Assembly: GCA_964552325.1 (NCBI GenBank)
Contig: CAZKHA010000138.1
Coordinates: 1-9,193 of the forward strand
Length of the DNA: 9,193 nucleotides
Direction of reading: 5' to 3'
DNA from: CAZKCK01 sp964552325
GTDB taxonomy: Bacteria > Bacteroidota > Bacteroidia > Bacteroidales > TTA-H9
Part shown: one piece after another, positions 1 through 4,987 of the stretch
Numbering within the stretch: position 1 is the stretch's first letter
Layout: every line of letters starts with the position of its first letter
The notes under the pieces: generated by a model
What the model was told of the DNA's origin: nothing
Seen by the model: only the letters and a program-made list of their open reading frames with translations
Database searches by the model: none
Program-made: the position numbers and the translations under genes

Positions 1-98
1 TTAACCCAATCAACCAAAATATGGTCTTCTTCGGGAGTCGTTTCTCCTGAAAAATATCTGGTTAACAGAATGTTGTGATATGTTAAATCTTGTTCCAC
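1..98 (-). CDS. FecR-type anti-sigma factor, N-terminal part only (runs off left edge)
   Basis: This is a leftward reading frame from a GTG at 96-98 with no stop before the window edge. It gives about 32 residues, including LLTRYFSGETTPEED followed by ILVDWV. That is the usual opening of Bacteroidota FecR-like anti-sigma factors, a cytoplasmic helical domain of the type 'LL.RYL.GE.s.eE...v..W' that binds the sigma factor. In the family this is followed by a transmembrane helix and a periplasmic FecR domain that senses an outer-membrane receptor; those parts would lie outside the window. It sits 109 bp downstream of the ECF sigma gene on the same strand, the standard sigma/anti-sigma order. 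The start is uncertain. An in-frame stop lies at 105-107, so GTG 98 is the only upstream start in this frame. An ATG at 110-112 opens a different frame (MNKEKWNKI, then stop), which could mean a frameshift or a sequencing error. Family call is good; start is weak. Confidence 0.72.
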   Translation of the reverse strand, partial: MEQDLTYHNILLTRYFSGETTPEEDHILVDWV

Positions 99-207
99 TT
101 TTCTTTATTCATTACTATATACACACAAGTACGGGCTTACCCTGATGCCGCTAGCAATTTTTTTCTTGAAGCAAATCATTTTTACAACTATCATCAATTC
201 AATCATT

Positions 208-780
208 TTACAGGATTTCAGTAAATAGGTTGGTAAAAACAAGCAATAGGGTTAGGTATTCACCCAAATGTTGCCGCAAGTGTTGCAATGCTTTGCTCAT
301 TTGGGTTTCAACGGTTTTTATGGAAATCTGGAGTTTATCTGCTATTTGCTGATATTTAAGGTTTTCGTTACGGCTCAGCAAGAAAATCTCGCGGCATTTC
401 TCGGGCAAAAGATCGATAGCTGATTTAATTTTGGCGGCCAGCTCTTGTTCCACAAGACGGTCAGTATGGTAGGCATCGCCAAAGTCTTGCGCTTCGTCAA
501 GGGTAAGCAAATCGCGGTTAAATTTTTTTGTATCGCGTAAGTAATTGATACTGCGATTATACACCGATGTAGTTAGATACGCTTTAACTGACTTGTCGGG
601 GTCAATGGTATCGCGCTTATTCCAAAGATTCACAAAAGCCTCGTGCACGATATCTCGAGCAGCATCCATATCTTTGATGTACTTAACCGAGAAGAGGCAT
701 AAACCAGAAAAATGGGCATGGAACAACTCCCGGAAATTAGCTTCGGTAAACTTTGCTTGGCTATTGTGTGGAGATTCCAT
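208..780 (-). CDS. ECF-subfamily RNA polymerase sigma-70 factor
   Basis: The protein is 190 aa from the ATG at 778-780. Residues ~16-84 match sigma-70 region 2 (FRELFHAHF, DAARDIVHEAFVNLWNKR, then AYLTTSVYNRSINYLRD), which binds core polymerase and the -10 element. Residues ~113-170 match region 4, with LLPEKCREIFLLSRNENLKY and a helix-turn-helix QQIADKLQISIKTVETQMSKA that reads the -35 element. The hydrophobic tail EYLTLLLVFTNLF is common in Bacteroidota ECF factors paired with FecR. A longer reading from TTG 864 or ATG 852 would add a poorly conserved extension. I prefer ATG 780 because it gives the usual ~190-residue length and because an exact TAnnTTTG box (814-821) lies just upstream, inside that extension. 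The downstream FecR start implies regulation by a membrane anti-sigma factor. The target regulon is not visible; the divergent gene at 891 is a candidate. Confidence 0.93.
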   Translation of the reverse strand: MESPHNSQAKFTEANFRELFHAHFSGLCLFSVKYIKDMDAARDIVHEAFVNLWNKRDTIDPDKSVKAYLTTSVYNRSINYLRDTKKFNRDLLTLDEAQDFGDAYHTDRLVEQELAAKIKSAIDLLPEKCREIFLLSRNENLKYQQIADKLQISIKTVETQMSKALQHLRQHLGEYLTLLLVFTNLFTEIL

Positions 781-813
781 TCGTTTATACGCTCGCTTAT
801 GCTGATTATGCGC

Positions 814-821
814 CAAATGTA
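814..821 (-). promoter_or_regulatory. Putative -7 box of the sigma gene promoter
   Basis: The minus strand reads TACATTTG, an exact match to the Bacteroidota -7 consensus TAnnTTTG. It is 33 nt upstream of the chosen ATG at 780. A TTG for the -33 element lies at 837-839, but the spacing (15 bp) is shorter than the usual ~19-21 bp, so the assignment is tentative. Confidence 0.45.
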
Positions 822-852
822 AAAAGAATATCTGTTCAATCCTATAAACCAT

Positions 853-867
853 TGCTTGTTTCAAGCA
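853..867. promoter_or_regulatory. Short inverted repeat between divergent sigma and 891 genes
   Basis: TGCTTG-TTT-CAAGCA is a perfect 6-bp inverted repeat with a 3-nt centre. It ends 23 bp before the ATG at 891 and lies upstream of the sigma gene's putative -7 box. The position fits an operator or a sigma-dependent promoter part for either divergent gene, but a repeat this short can occur by chance. Confidence 0.3.
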
Positions 868-890
868 TCAAACCACAAATTGAATAACAC

Positions 891-1748
891 ATGAAACCTA
901 CCCTCGTACTCGCTTCAATATTGCTATTATCAACAGTTTACGCTCAGGATATAAACCAAATAAAATGGCAAAAATCGCCTTTGACAATTGATGGAAACAC
1001 GGTTGATTGGGGTAAAGAGCTTAGATATTATGAGCCCAAAACAAGGTTTTGGTATCACCTTACCAACGACAGCTCGTACTTGTACATGATTTTTCAGGCG
1101 AAAGATGAACAGCTTAAGATGGCCATGCTATACGGTCAATTCAGCTTAAAGCTTGTCACACATTCCAATCCTAAAGTTAAGGCCGAAATCAAGTTTCTGG
1201 TCAATCCAACTACTATGCTCCCACCACCCGAAGGCTTTGAACCCCATGAGAACCCTGCCAATGAACGGGTTTTTAGGGATGATGGGCAATCGAAGCAATA
1301 CATTACCAAAGGCTTTTGTTTTACGAACGACACCCTTAGCATGCAAACTCAGCATCCTATCGAAATTGCCAAGCGCTTTGATAAGGAGCAGGGCATTGTT
1401 TATGAACTTAAGATAAGCCTAAACGAACTTTTTGGTTTACAGCATGAACTTTCAAAAACTAGTTTCAAAAACATTGATTTGGAGGTTGCTATAAATACAG
1501 AAGGCTTGGAAATGAATGCCCACCCACAAGGCAGGCCTGGCAAAGGAGGGCATGCTGAGATGCATGGCGGTGGATTGCCCACTGGCGGAGGAATGCCGGG
1601 AGGTGGGATGCCGGGCGGTGGCAAAGGTGGCCATGGTGGCCGACCCGGAGGCGGACGTTTGGGCGAGCCGGGTGGCCAAGATGCTACCAATTTTAAAGAT
1701 TCGTTTAAGCATAAGTTCAAACTTAACCAAGGCCATCTTAGCAACTAA
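891..1748 (+). CDS. Secreted beta-sandwich-like protein with a Gly/Met/His-rich C-terminal segment
   Basis: The protein is 285 aa. Residues 1-19 form a signal peptide (MKPTLVLASILLLSTVYA, cleavage near A18), so it is exported; no lipobox, membrane helix or T9SS sorting domain follows. Residues ~28-205 contain IDGNTVDWGKELRYY and LTNDSSYLYMIFQAKDEQLKM, a layout like CBM9/DOMON-type beta-sandwich domains ('IDG...DW', 'ND..YLY......D'). The resemblance is from pattern only. Residues 213-263 are low complexity, rich in Gly and Pro with scattered Met and His (H221, H225, H248; M224, M235, M240), including two GGMPG-type repeats. About 20 mostly polar/basic residues follow. It is divergent from the ECF sigma gene with a 110-bp shared intergenic region, so it may be a target of that sigma factor. 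Its biochemical function is unknown; heme, sugar or metal binding are possibilities only. Confidence 0.85.
   Translation: MKPTLVLASILLLSTVYAQDINQIKWQKSPLTIDGNTVDWGKELRYYEPKTRFWYHLTNDSSYLYMIFQAKDEQLKMAMLYGQFSLKLVTHSNPKVKAEIKFLVNPTTMLPPPEGFEPHENPANERVFRDDGQSKQYITKGFCFTNDTLSMQTQHPIEIAKRFDKEQGIVYELKISLNELFGLQHELSKTSFKNIDLEVAINTEGLEMNAHPQGRPGKGGHAEMHGGGLPTGGGMPGGGMPGGGKGGHGGRPGGGRLGEPGGQDATNFKDSFKHKFKLNQGHLSN
1590..1619 (+). repeat. Tandem 15-bp repeat inside the Gly-rich segment
   Basis: Two 15-bp units (GGAATGCCGGGAGGT and GGGATGCCGGGCGGT) differ at two third-codon positions and encode G-M-P-G-G twice. They sit in a stretch noticeably richer in G+C than the rest of the window. Slippage here could change the number of units without breaking the frame. 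Confidence 0.75.
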
Positions 1749-1803
1749 ATTGTATAGACTACTTTAATGAAATTGGTATCTTTTACAATTTTAGGTGCGC
1801 ACC

Positions 1804-1839
1804 AAATAAAAAACCTGTGACGCATCCCGCGGCACAGGT
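1804..1839 (-). terminator. Hairpin terminator, mainly for the leftward Spy-like gene
   Basis: ACCTGTG (1813-1819) pairs with CACAGGT (1833-1839). An inner CGC/GCG stem (1821-1823 with 1829-1831) sits past one A.G mismatch, leaving a 5-nt loop. Read leftwards, the stem is followed by TTTTTTATTT, a proper U-tract. Read rightwards the U-tract is lacking, so termination of the 891 gene here is less certain. The hairpin lies between two convergent genes. A second small perfect hairpin, CGGGTT-ATA-AACCCG, is at 1871-1885. Confidence 0.65.
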
Positions 1840-1919
1840 CCTAACTAAACAAACACTACTAACCAAAATTCGGGTTATAAACCCGATAACCATTTCTTAT
1901 TCAAATTAATATATTCAGT

Positions 1920-2321
1920 TTATTGATGGGGTTCTTCAAACTTTTCGCCTTTATCGCCGGCTTTTTCTGGGCCTCGTGGCCTTTCTGGTCGCATGGTACG
2001 CCGCTTCTCTGATTCTTTCACGTATTTGGCATATTGCTCGGGCGATAAAATCTTTTTAATTCGCTCGTCTCGCTTTTCAGCCAACGGCTTAAGGGCTTCG
2101 CGGTCTCCATCTTTAAAGCTCTTTTCCATCTGCGTATAGAAATCCTTGTAAATAATTGTAAGTGAATCCTGTGCGGGCTTATCAAGCGATAATTGCAAGC
2201 TCATTCGCTCAACAGTTCGCTTGGCCATTGCATCAGGATCGGGTGGATTGCGTTTTTGGGCACTTGCAGTAAACGAACCTAAAACAATCAATCCTGTAAA
2301 AATCATGTACTTGGTGTTCAT
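1920..2321 (-). CDS. Small Spy/CpxP-like periplasmic protein (first paralogue)
   Basis: The protein is 133 aa. Residues 1-22 look like a signal peptide ending SFTASAQ. The rest is highly charged and predicted helical: AKRTVERMSLQLSLDKPAQD, an amphipathic middle, then KRDERIKKILSPEQYAKY at ~83-100. The layout (helix, variable middle, 'L[ST]PEQ' before the last helix) recalls the LTxxQ proteins of the Spy/CpxP superfamily, small periplasmic chaperones or stress sensors; in Bacteroidota such proteins are numerous and mostly uncharacterised. The tail from ~106 is Arg/Pro/Glu-rich and looks disordered. It shares the core pattern with the protein at 4508-4921 (AKR, Q-L-x-L-x-K-x-A-x-D-S-L, R-[IV]-K-K-[IV]-L-[ST]-P-E-Q-Y-x-K-Y), so the two are paralogues. 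It appears monocistronic, with its own terminator at 1804-1839. Exact ligand or client is unknown. Confidence 0.82.
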   Translation of the reverse strand: MNTKYMIFTGLIVLGSFTASAQKRNPPDPDAMAKRTVERMSLQLSLDKPAQDSLTIIYKDFYTQMEKSFKDGDREALKPLAEKRDERIKKILSPEQYAKYVKESEKRRTMRPERPRGPEKAGDKGEKFEEPHQ

Positions 2322-2683
2322 AGTCCTAAAAATTTTATGTACGCTTTCAAATTGGTTTCGCCTTATTGAGCACTTAAAACGCCCAAAGTTTAAAGCTTAG
2401 TATTGCCTTAACGTTATTTAACTTACCCTAAAAGTATTCTGCTGCTAATAACACTATGCAGATTCTAAAAGTAAGCAATGGGTGTTGTGATAGGTTCCTG
2501 TTCAATTGTAGGTTTATTGAATCATTCCTTTTTGTTATGCTTCCGTTACAGTCTTGGCCAAGGCAAAGGTGTTAGGAAGCTTCCTTCATTGCTTTAGCTG
2601 ATATTAAAACTCTGTTCAACAATACCAATACTAGAGAAAAATCGGCATATTATTTCGAACGGATTCGAACCATAGCCCTAGCC
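2322..2683. other. Gap of 417 bp (2322-2738) between two leftward genes; no gene seen
   Basis: I find no convincing coding frame or RNA gene here. The right end (2684-2714) is the terminator of the YD-repeat gene, and the left end should hold the promoter of the Spy-like gene. A near-match to the -7 box reads AAACTTTG on the minus strand (2384-2391), with no clear -33 partner. Perfect palindromes occur at 2553-2562 (CTTGGCCAAG) and 2574-2585 (AGGAAGCTTCCT), and a doubled TTCGAA separated by 4 bp at 2654-2669. Function unknown. Confidence 0.5.
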
Positions 2684-2714
2684 AAAAACAAAAAGGCGGG
2701 AAAACCCCGCCCTT
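2684..2714 (-). terminator. Strong intrinsic terminator of the YD-repeat gene
   Basis: Positions 2692-2700 pair with 2706-2714 in a 9-bp stem, GC-rich at its core (GGCGGG/CCCGCC, one G.U pair), with a 5-nt loop. Read leftwards the stem runs into TTTTTGTTTTT. It begins 24 bp after the stop codon of the gene ending at 2739. Confidence 0.88.
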
Positions 2715-2738
2715 GAAAACATACTATAAAAGAATAGT

Positions 2739-4034
2739 TTAGTCCTTTACAAACTTTGCCGTACGTATCATTTGGTTATCAGTTACCTTCATAATGTAAA
2801 TACCAGCGGGAAGGAATGATAAATCTATTTTAGTACTACTGTGCGATGCCTTGTAAACTGTGGCTCCATCAACCTTAAGCACTTCAATTTCGTAAGTTGC
2901 GGATTGCTTTAAACCATCAAGGCTTACAAAATCACCAACTGGGTTTGGCGAAATAACCAATTGATTTTTATCGCTTATTACGTTTGAAATGCCGGTTATT
3001 AGATCCAAAAATTCGCCTCTTGCCACGGGCTGGGCTGACCATCCACTGCCTGTCCAATTATAAACCGACATGGCATCTGGACGTCCTTTGCCGTAATAAT
3101 AAATTGTACTATCTTCCAATACCCAGGTATTGTTATATTCATAAGAAATAACATTTTGCAGATTGCCTGAATTATCGTATGTGTAAATACCTTTATCTGA
3201 GGGTACCAGGTTGTTGAGGTCATCCTTTTCGTAAACCACATGTATTTTCTGATTGGCAGAAGGGTAATAGAGCGAATCGCGATGCTCTTCCTGCAGTGAG
3301 CTGGAACTTTCTTCCCATTCATACCACTGAATAGATTCGAGCTGTCCTTGCGCATTATAGGCATAAACAAACTTATTCCAATCTTGAAACATGCCCATAA
3401 AACCATATTGGTAATGTGCTTCCGTAAGTTGTCCAGATGCATTGTAAGCCATATTAATACGGTATTCAATGGCAAAAGTTCCTGGCACAGTACTCACCAC
3501 GCTTCGTTTTATAATTTTTCCTGAGGCATTGTAAATCAATGAATCATAAAAAGGGGTTGCTGACCACATAGAACTATTGTACATCGAATCAAGGCCAGTT
3601 ATAGCACCATACTGCCCTCCAGCCTGGTAGGTAAGTGTTCTATAAGTTATGTTCTGCAAATCATCTTGGTTGCTGACCGATCGCATCCCCGTAAGTTGTC
3701 CATTTCCATTGTATGTGTTAACCGATTCGTAATCAATATCAGCAACCCACTCACTGGATACCGCATCATACTCGTAAAACTTGTAATTGGTAAAAAAACC
3801 ATGTTCATCTTTTGTAATTATATACTTGCTGCCGAATATCCAAACATTATTTTGGTTGACCTCAGTGGTGAGAACTCCATTAATATCGTTAAGGAACTGG
3901 AATGATGGCCAGTAATAAAAGGGAAATGTTGGAGGCGTAACCAACTGATCAGTAATCGGGCTCAGCAATTGGGCTCGTAATGAGCTGCTCGCTAGAACAA
4001 TAAACAATAATATGAATGTAGCTAATTTTTTCAT
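2739..4034 (-). CDS. T9SS-exported protein with YD-type repeats and type A C-terminal sorting domain
   Basis: The protein is 431 aa. A signal peptide (MKKLATFILLFIVLASSSLRAQ) is followed by a short N-terminal part. Then comes a repeat array with Y-[ND]-x-x-G-x-[LIY] cores at Y108, Y136, Y168, Y197, Y226 and Y286 and a degenerate one at Y257, spaced 28-32 residues. These resemble the YD repeats of RHS/teneurin beta-hairpin shells, but the array is far shorter than in RHS toxins and no toxin domain follows. Residues ~348-431 form a Por secretion tail: ISPNPVGDFVSLDG, a central beta region, then LPAGIYIMKVTDN and a basic end TAKFVKD. That tail directs export through the type IX system, after which it is normally removed and the protein anchored to the surface or released. 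The likely role is a surface or extracellular structural or binding protein. The gene is apparently monocistronic, with a strong terminator downstream. Confidence 0.88.
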   Translation of the reverse strand: MKKLATFILLFIVLASSSLRAQLLSPITDQLVTPPTFPFYYWPSFQFLNDINGVLTTEVNQNNVWIFGSKYIITKDEHGFFTNYKFYEYDAVSSEWVADIDYESVNTYNGNGQLTGMRSVSNQDDLQNITYRTLTYQAGGQYGAITGLDSMYNSSMWSATPFYDSLIYNASGKIIKRSVVSTVPGTFAIEYRINMAYNASGQLTEAHYQYGFMGMFQDWNKFVYAYNAQGQLESIQWYEWEESSSSLQEEHRDSLYYPSANQKIHVVYEKDDLNNLVPSDKGIYTYDNSGNLQNVISYEYNNTWVLEDSTIYYYGKGRPDAMSVYNWTGSGWSAQPVARGEFLDLITGISNVISDKNQLVISPNPVGDFVSLDGLKQSATYEIEVLKVDGATVYKASHSSTKIDLSFLPAGIYIMKVTDNQMIRTAKFVKD

Positions 4035-4067
4035 AGTCTTTTTTTTAAGTTATACAACTCAAACAGC

Positions 4068-4103
4068 GTAAACTTGAACATGTTTAGCAGAACCTGTAAA
4101 CTT
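4068..4103. promoter_or_regulatory. Direct repeat GTAAACTT upstream of the YD-repeat gene
   Basis: Two exact copies of GTAAACTT start at 4068 and 4096, 28 bp apart, with a palindromic AACATGTT (4077-4084) between them. They lie 34-69 bp upstream of the start codon at 4034. Spaced direct repeats here could be binding sites for a regulator. Eight-base repeats in AT-rich DNA may also be chance. Confidence 0.25.
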
Positions 4104-4253
4104 AACGATTTATTAAACTAACTAAAATTTATCATATGTATTATTTAAAATTTAATTAACAATAATCAACCTAAAACAGAATTACGAACCAAATACTGTT
4201 ATAAGTGGTAAAATATCAATAGAATAAACATTGTCTTAATGATTAGATAAAAT

Positions 4254-4305
4254 AGGAGAAAATTATAGCGAAGAATTATCAGGGGTGCAATATATAATTT
4301 CTCCT
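4254..4305. repeat. Long intergenic inverted repeat (13-bp stem, 25-nt loop)
   Basis: AGGAGAAAATTATA (4254-4267) is complementary to TATAATTTCTCCT (4293-4305) apart from one bulged A. Rightward transcription would place TTT right after the stem, giving a weak terminator look. It is followed at 4331-4354 by a second, smaller inverted repeat, ATCAATC/GATTGAT, with a 10-nt loop. No gene lies directly to its left on the plus strand, so it is not explained by the annotated genes. Confidence 0.55.
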
Positions 4306-4457
4306 TTTGCAAAGAGGGTTATATCCAATGATCAATCATACCAGTCCGATTGATAGATAAGGTAATAATTTTGCAGCATAATGCCATGATAACAGTAGTT
4401 TAGGCCGATTGTGGTAGATTACGCAAATAAATTCGGTATTGTGTCTTGTTTTAGGGC

Positions 4458-4487
4458 AAAAAAAAACAGGAATCGAAGTTCCTGTTT
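4458..4487 (-). terminator. Strong intrinsic terminator of the second Spy-like gene
   Basis: AAACAGGAA (4464-4472) pairs perfectly with TTCCTGTTT (4479-4487) around a 6-nt loop. Read leftwards the stem merges into a run of nine T residues (4458-4466). It lies 20 bp after the stop codon of the gene ending at 4508. Confidence 0.9.
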
Positions 4488-4507
4488 AGTTTAAATGCTA
4501 ACCAAAG

Positions 4508-4921
4508 CTATTTTTGGGGTTTAGCGTCTCCAGCTTTAGCACCCTTGGCTTTATTAGCTTTGTTTTTTTTCGCATTCTTTTGTTGTTTGTCCATAAAGAA
4601 TGAATACTTTTTGTATTGCTCTGGTGTAAGCACTTTTTTTACACGTGCATCATGCTTCTTAAGGTTTTCATCCTGTTTCTGTTTAATTACAACGGTGTTG
4701 ATCCGGTGGTTTTCTTTGAAATAACTTGACAGGATCTTTTGAAGTGAGTCATTGGCGGTTTTTGATAGGTTCAATTGTTTGTTGAGCTTTTCGGTAACCT
4801 TGGCAGCCCGTTTGGCGAAATCGGGGGCTTGCTGCTTCTTTGCTTGTTGGGGTTTGGCCTGGGCCAGAAGCACACAACTCATTACCAATAGGGCAATGCT
4901 AACTAAAAATATCTTTTTCAT
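4508..4921 (-). CDS. Small Spy/CpxP-like periplasmic protein (second paralogue) with Lys/Ala-rich tail
   Basis: The protein is 137 aa from the ATG at 4919-4921. A longer frame begins with TTG at 4948, but ATG 4921 opens directly with a signal peptide (MKKIFLVSIALLVMSCVLLAQ) and fits the -7 box at 4957-4964. The mature part starts Gln/Lys-rich, then FAKRAAKVTEKLNKQLNLSK and ANDSLQKIL, a helical middle, and DARVKKVLTPEQYKKY at ~91-106. The LTPEQ is closer to the classical LTxxQ motif of Spy/CpxP proteins than in its paralogue at 1920-2321. The tail (from ~113) is almost entirely Lys, Ala, Asn and Gly, very basic and likely disordered. Probable role: periplasmic chaperone-like or envelope-stress protein, by family resemblance only. 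It is 57 bp downstream of the peptidase gene on the same strand but has its own promoter and terminator. Confidence 0.83.
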   Translation of the reverse strand: MKKIFLVSIALLVMSCVLLAQAKPQQAKKQQAPDFAKRAAKVTEKLNKQLNLSKTANDSLQKILSSYFKENHRINTVVIKQKQDENLKKHDARVKKVLTPEQYKKYSFFMDKQQKNAKKNKANKAKGAKAGDAKPQK

Positions 4922-4956
4922 GGCTTTATAGATTTCAAAATTTAACAACGAAAGTA

Positions 4957-4987
4957 CAAATATATTGTTTACGCACAGTTATTTCAA
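4957..4987 (-). promoter_or_regulatory. Putative promoter of the second Spy-like gene
   Basis: On the minus strand TATATTTG (4957-4964) matches TAnnTTTG exactly, and TTG (4985-4987) lies 20 bp upstream, close to Bacteroidota -33/-7 spacing. The -33 part overlaps the last codons of the peptidase gene. The leader to ATG 4921 would be about 30 nt with no Shine-Dalgarno sequence. Confidence 0.6.

Larger units (their letters stand above)
4035..4457. other. AT-rich gap (4035-4507) with inverted repeats; no gene seen
   Basis: No reading frame here looks real. The left end must carry the promoter of the YD-repeat gene, but I find no exact TAnnTTTG on that strand. It does contain a direct repeat of GTAAACTT (4068-4075 and 4096-4103) and two inverted repeats (4254-4305 and 4331-4354). 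The right end is the terminator of the second Spy-like gene. An unannotated small RNA is possible but unsupported beyond the foldable sequence. Confidence 0.5.

Noticed and set aside
781..864. N-terminal extension of the sigma factor from TTG 864 or ATG 852
   Set aside because: It would contain the predicted -7 box, makes the protein longer than usual for the family, and has no recognisable sigma sequence.
1400..1744. Leftward 114-codon frame rich in Pro
   Set aside because: It is the antisense shadow of the Gly-rich coding region; Gly codons read backwards give Pro.
1747..1791. AAATTGTA/TACAATTT as a terminator of gene 891
   Set aside because: The 29-nt loop and AT-only stem with no following U-tract make it unlikely to terminate transcription.
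2661..2671. T-arm-like sequence GGTTCGAATCC on the minus strand, as in a tRNA 3' half or an integration scar
   Set aside because: The flanking 5-bp stem pairs poorly, and no acceptor, D or anticodon arm is found nearby. It is better explained by the doubled TTCGAA palindrome.
3666..3905. Rightward 79-codon frame within the YD-repeat gene
   Set aside because: It lies wholly inside a well-supported gene on the other strand and shows no domain or start signal.
2739..4034. RHS-type contact toxin or polymorphic toxin
   Set aside because: Only about seven repeats are present, there is no RHS core peptidase motif or toxin domain, and the C-terminus is a sorting domain. No immunity gene follows.
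4508..4921. Lipoprotein signal in VMSC of the second Spy-like protein
   Set aside because: Met at the -2 position does not fit the lipobox well, and a normal signal-peptidase I site (LLAQA) follows at once.
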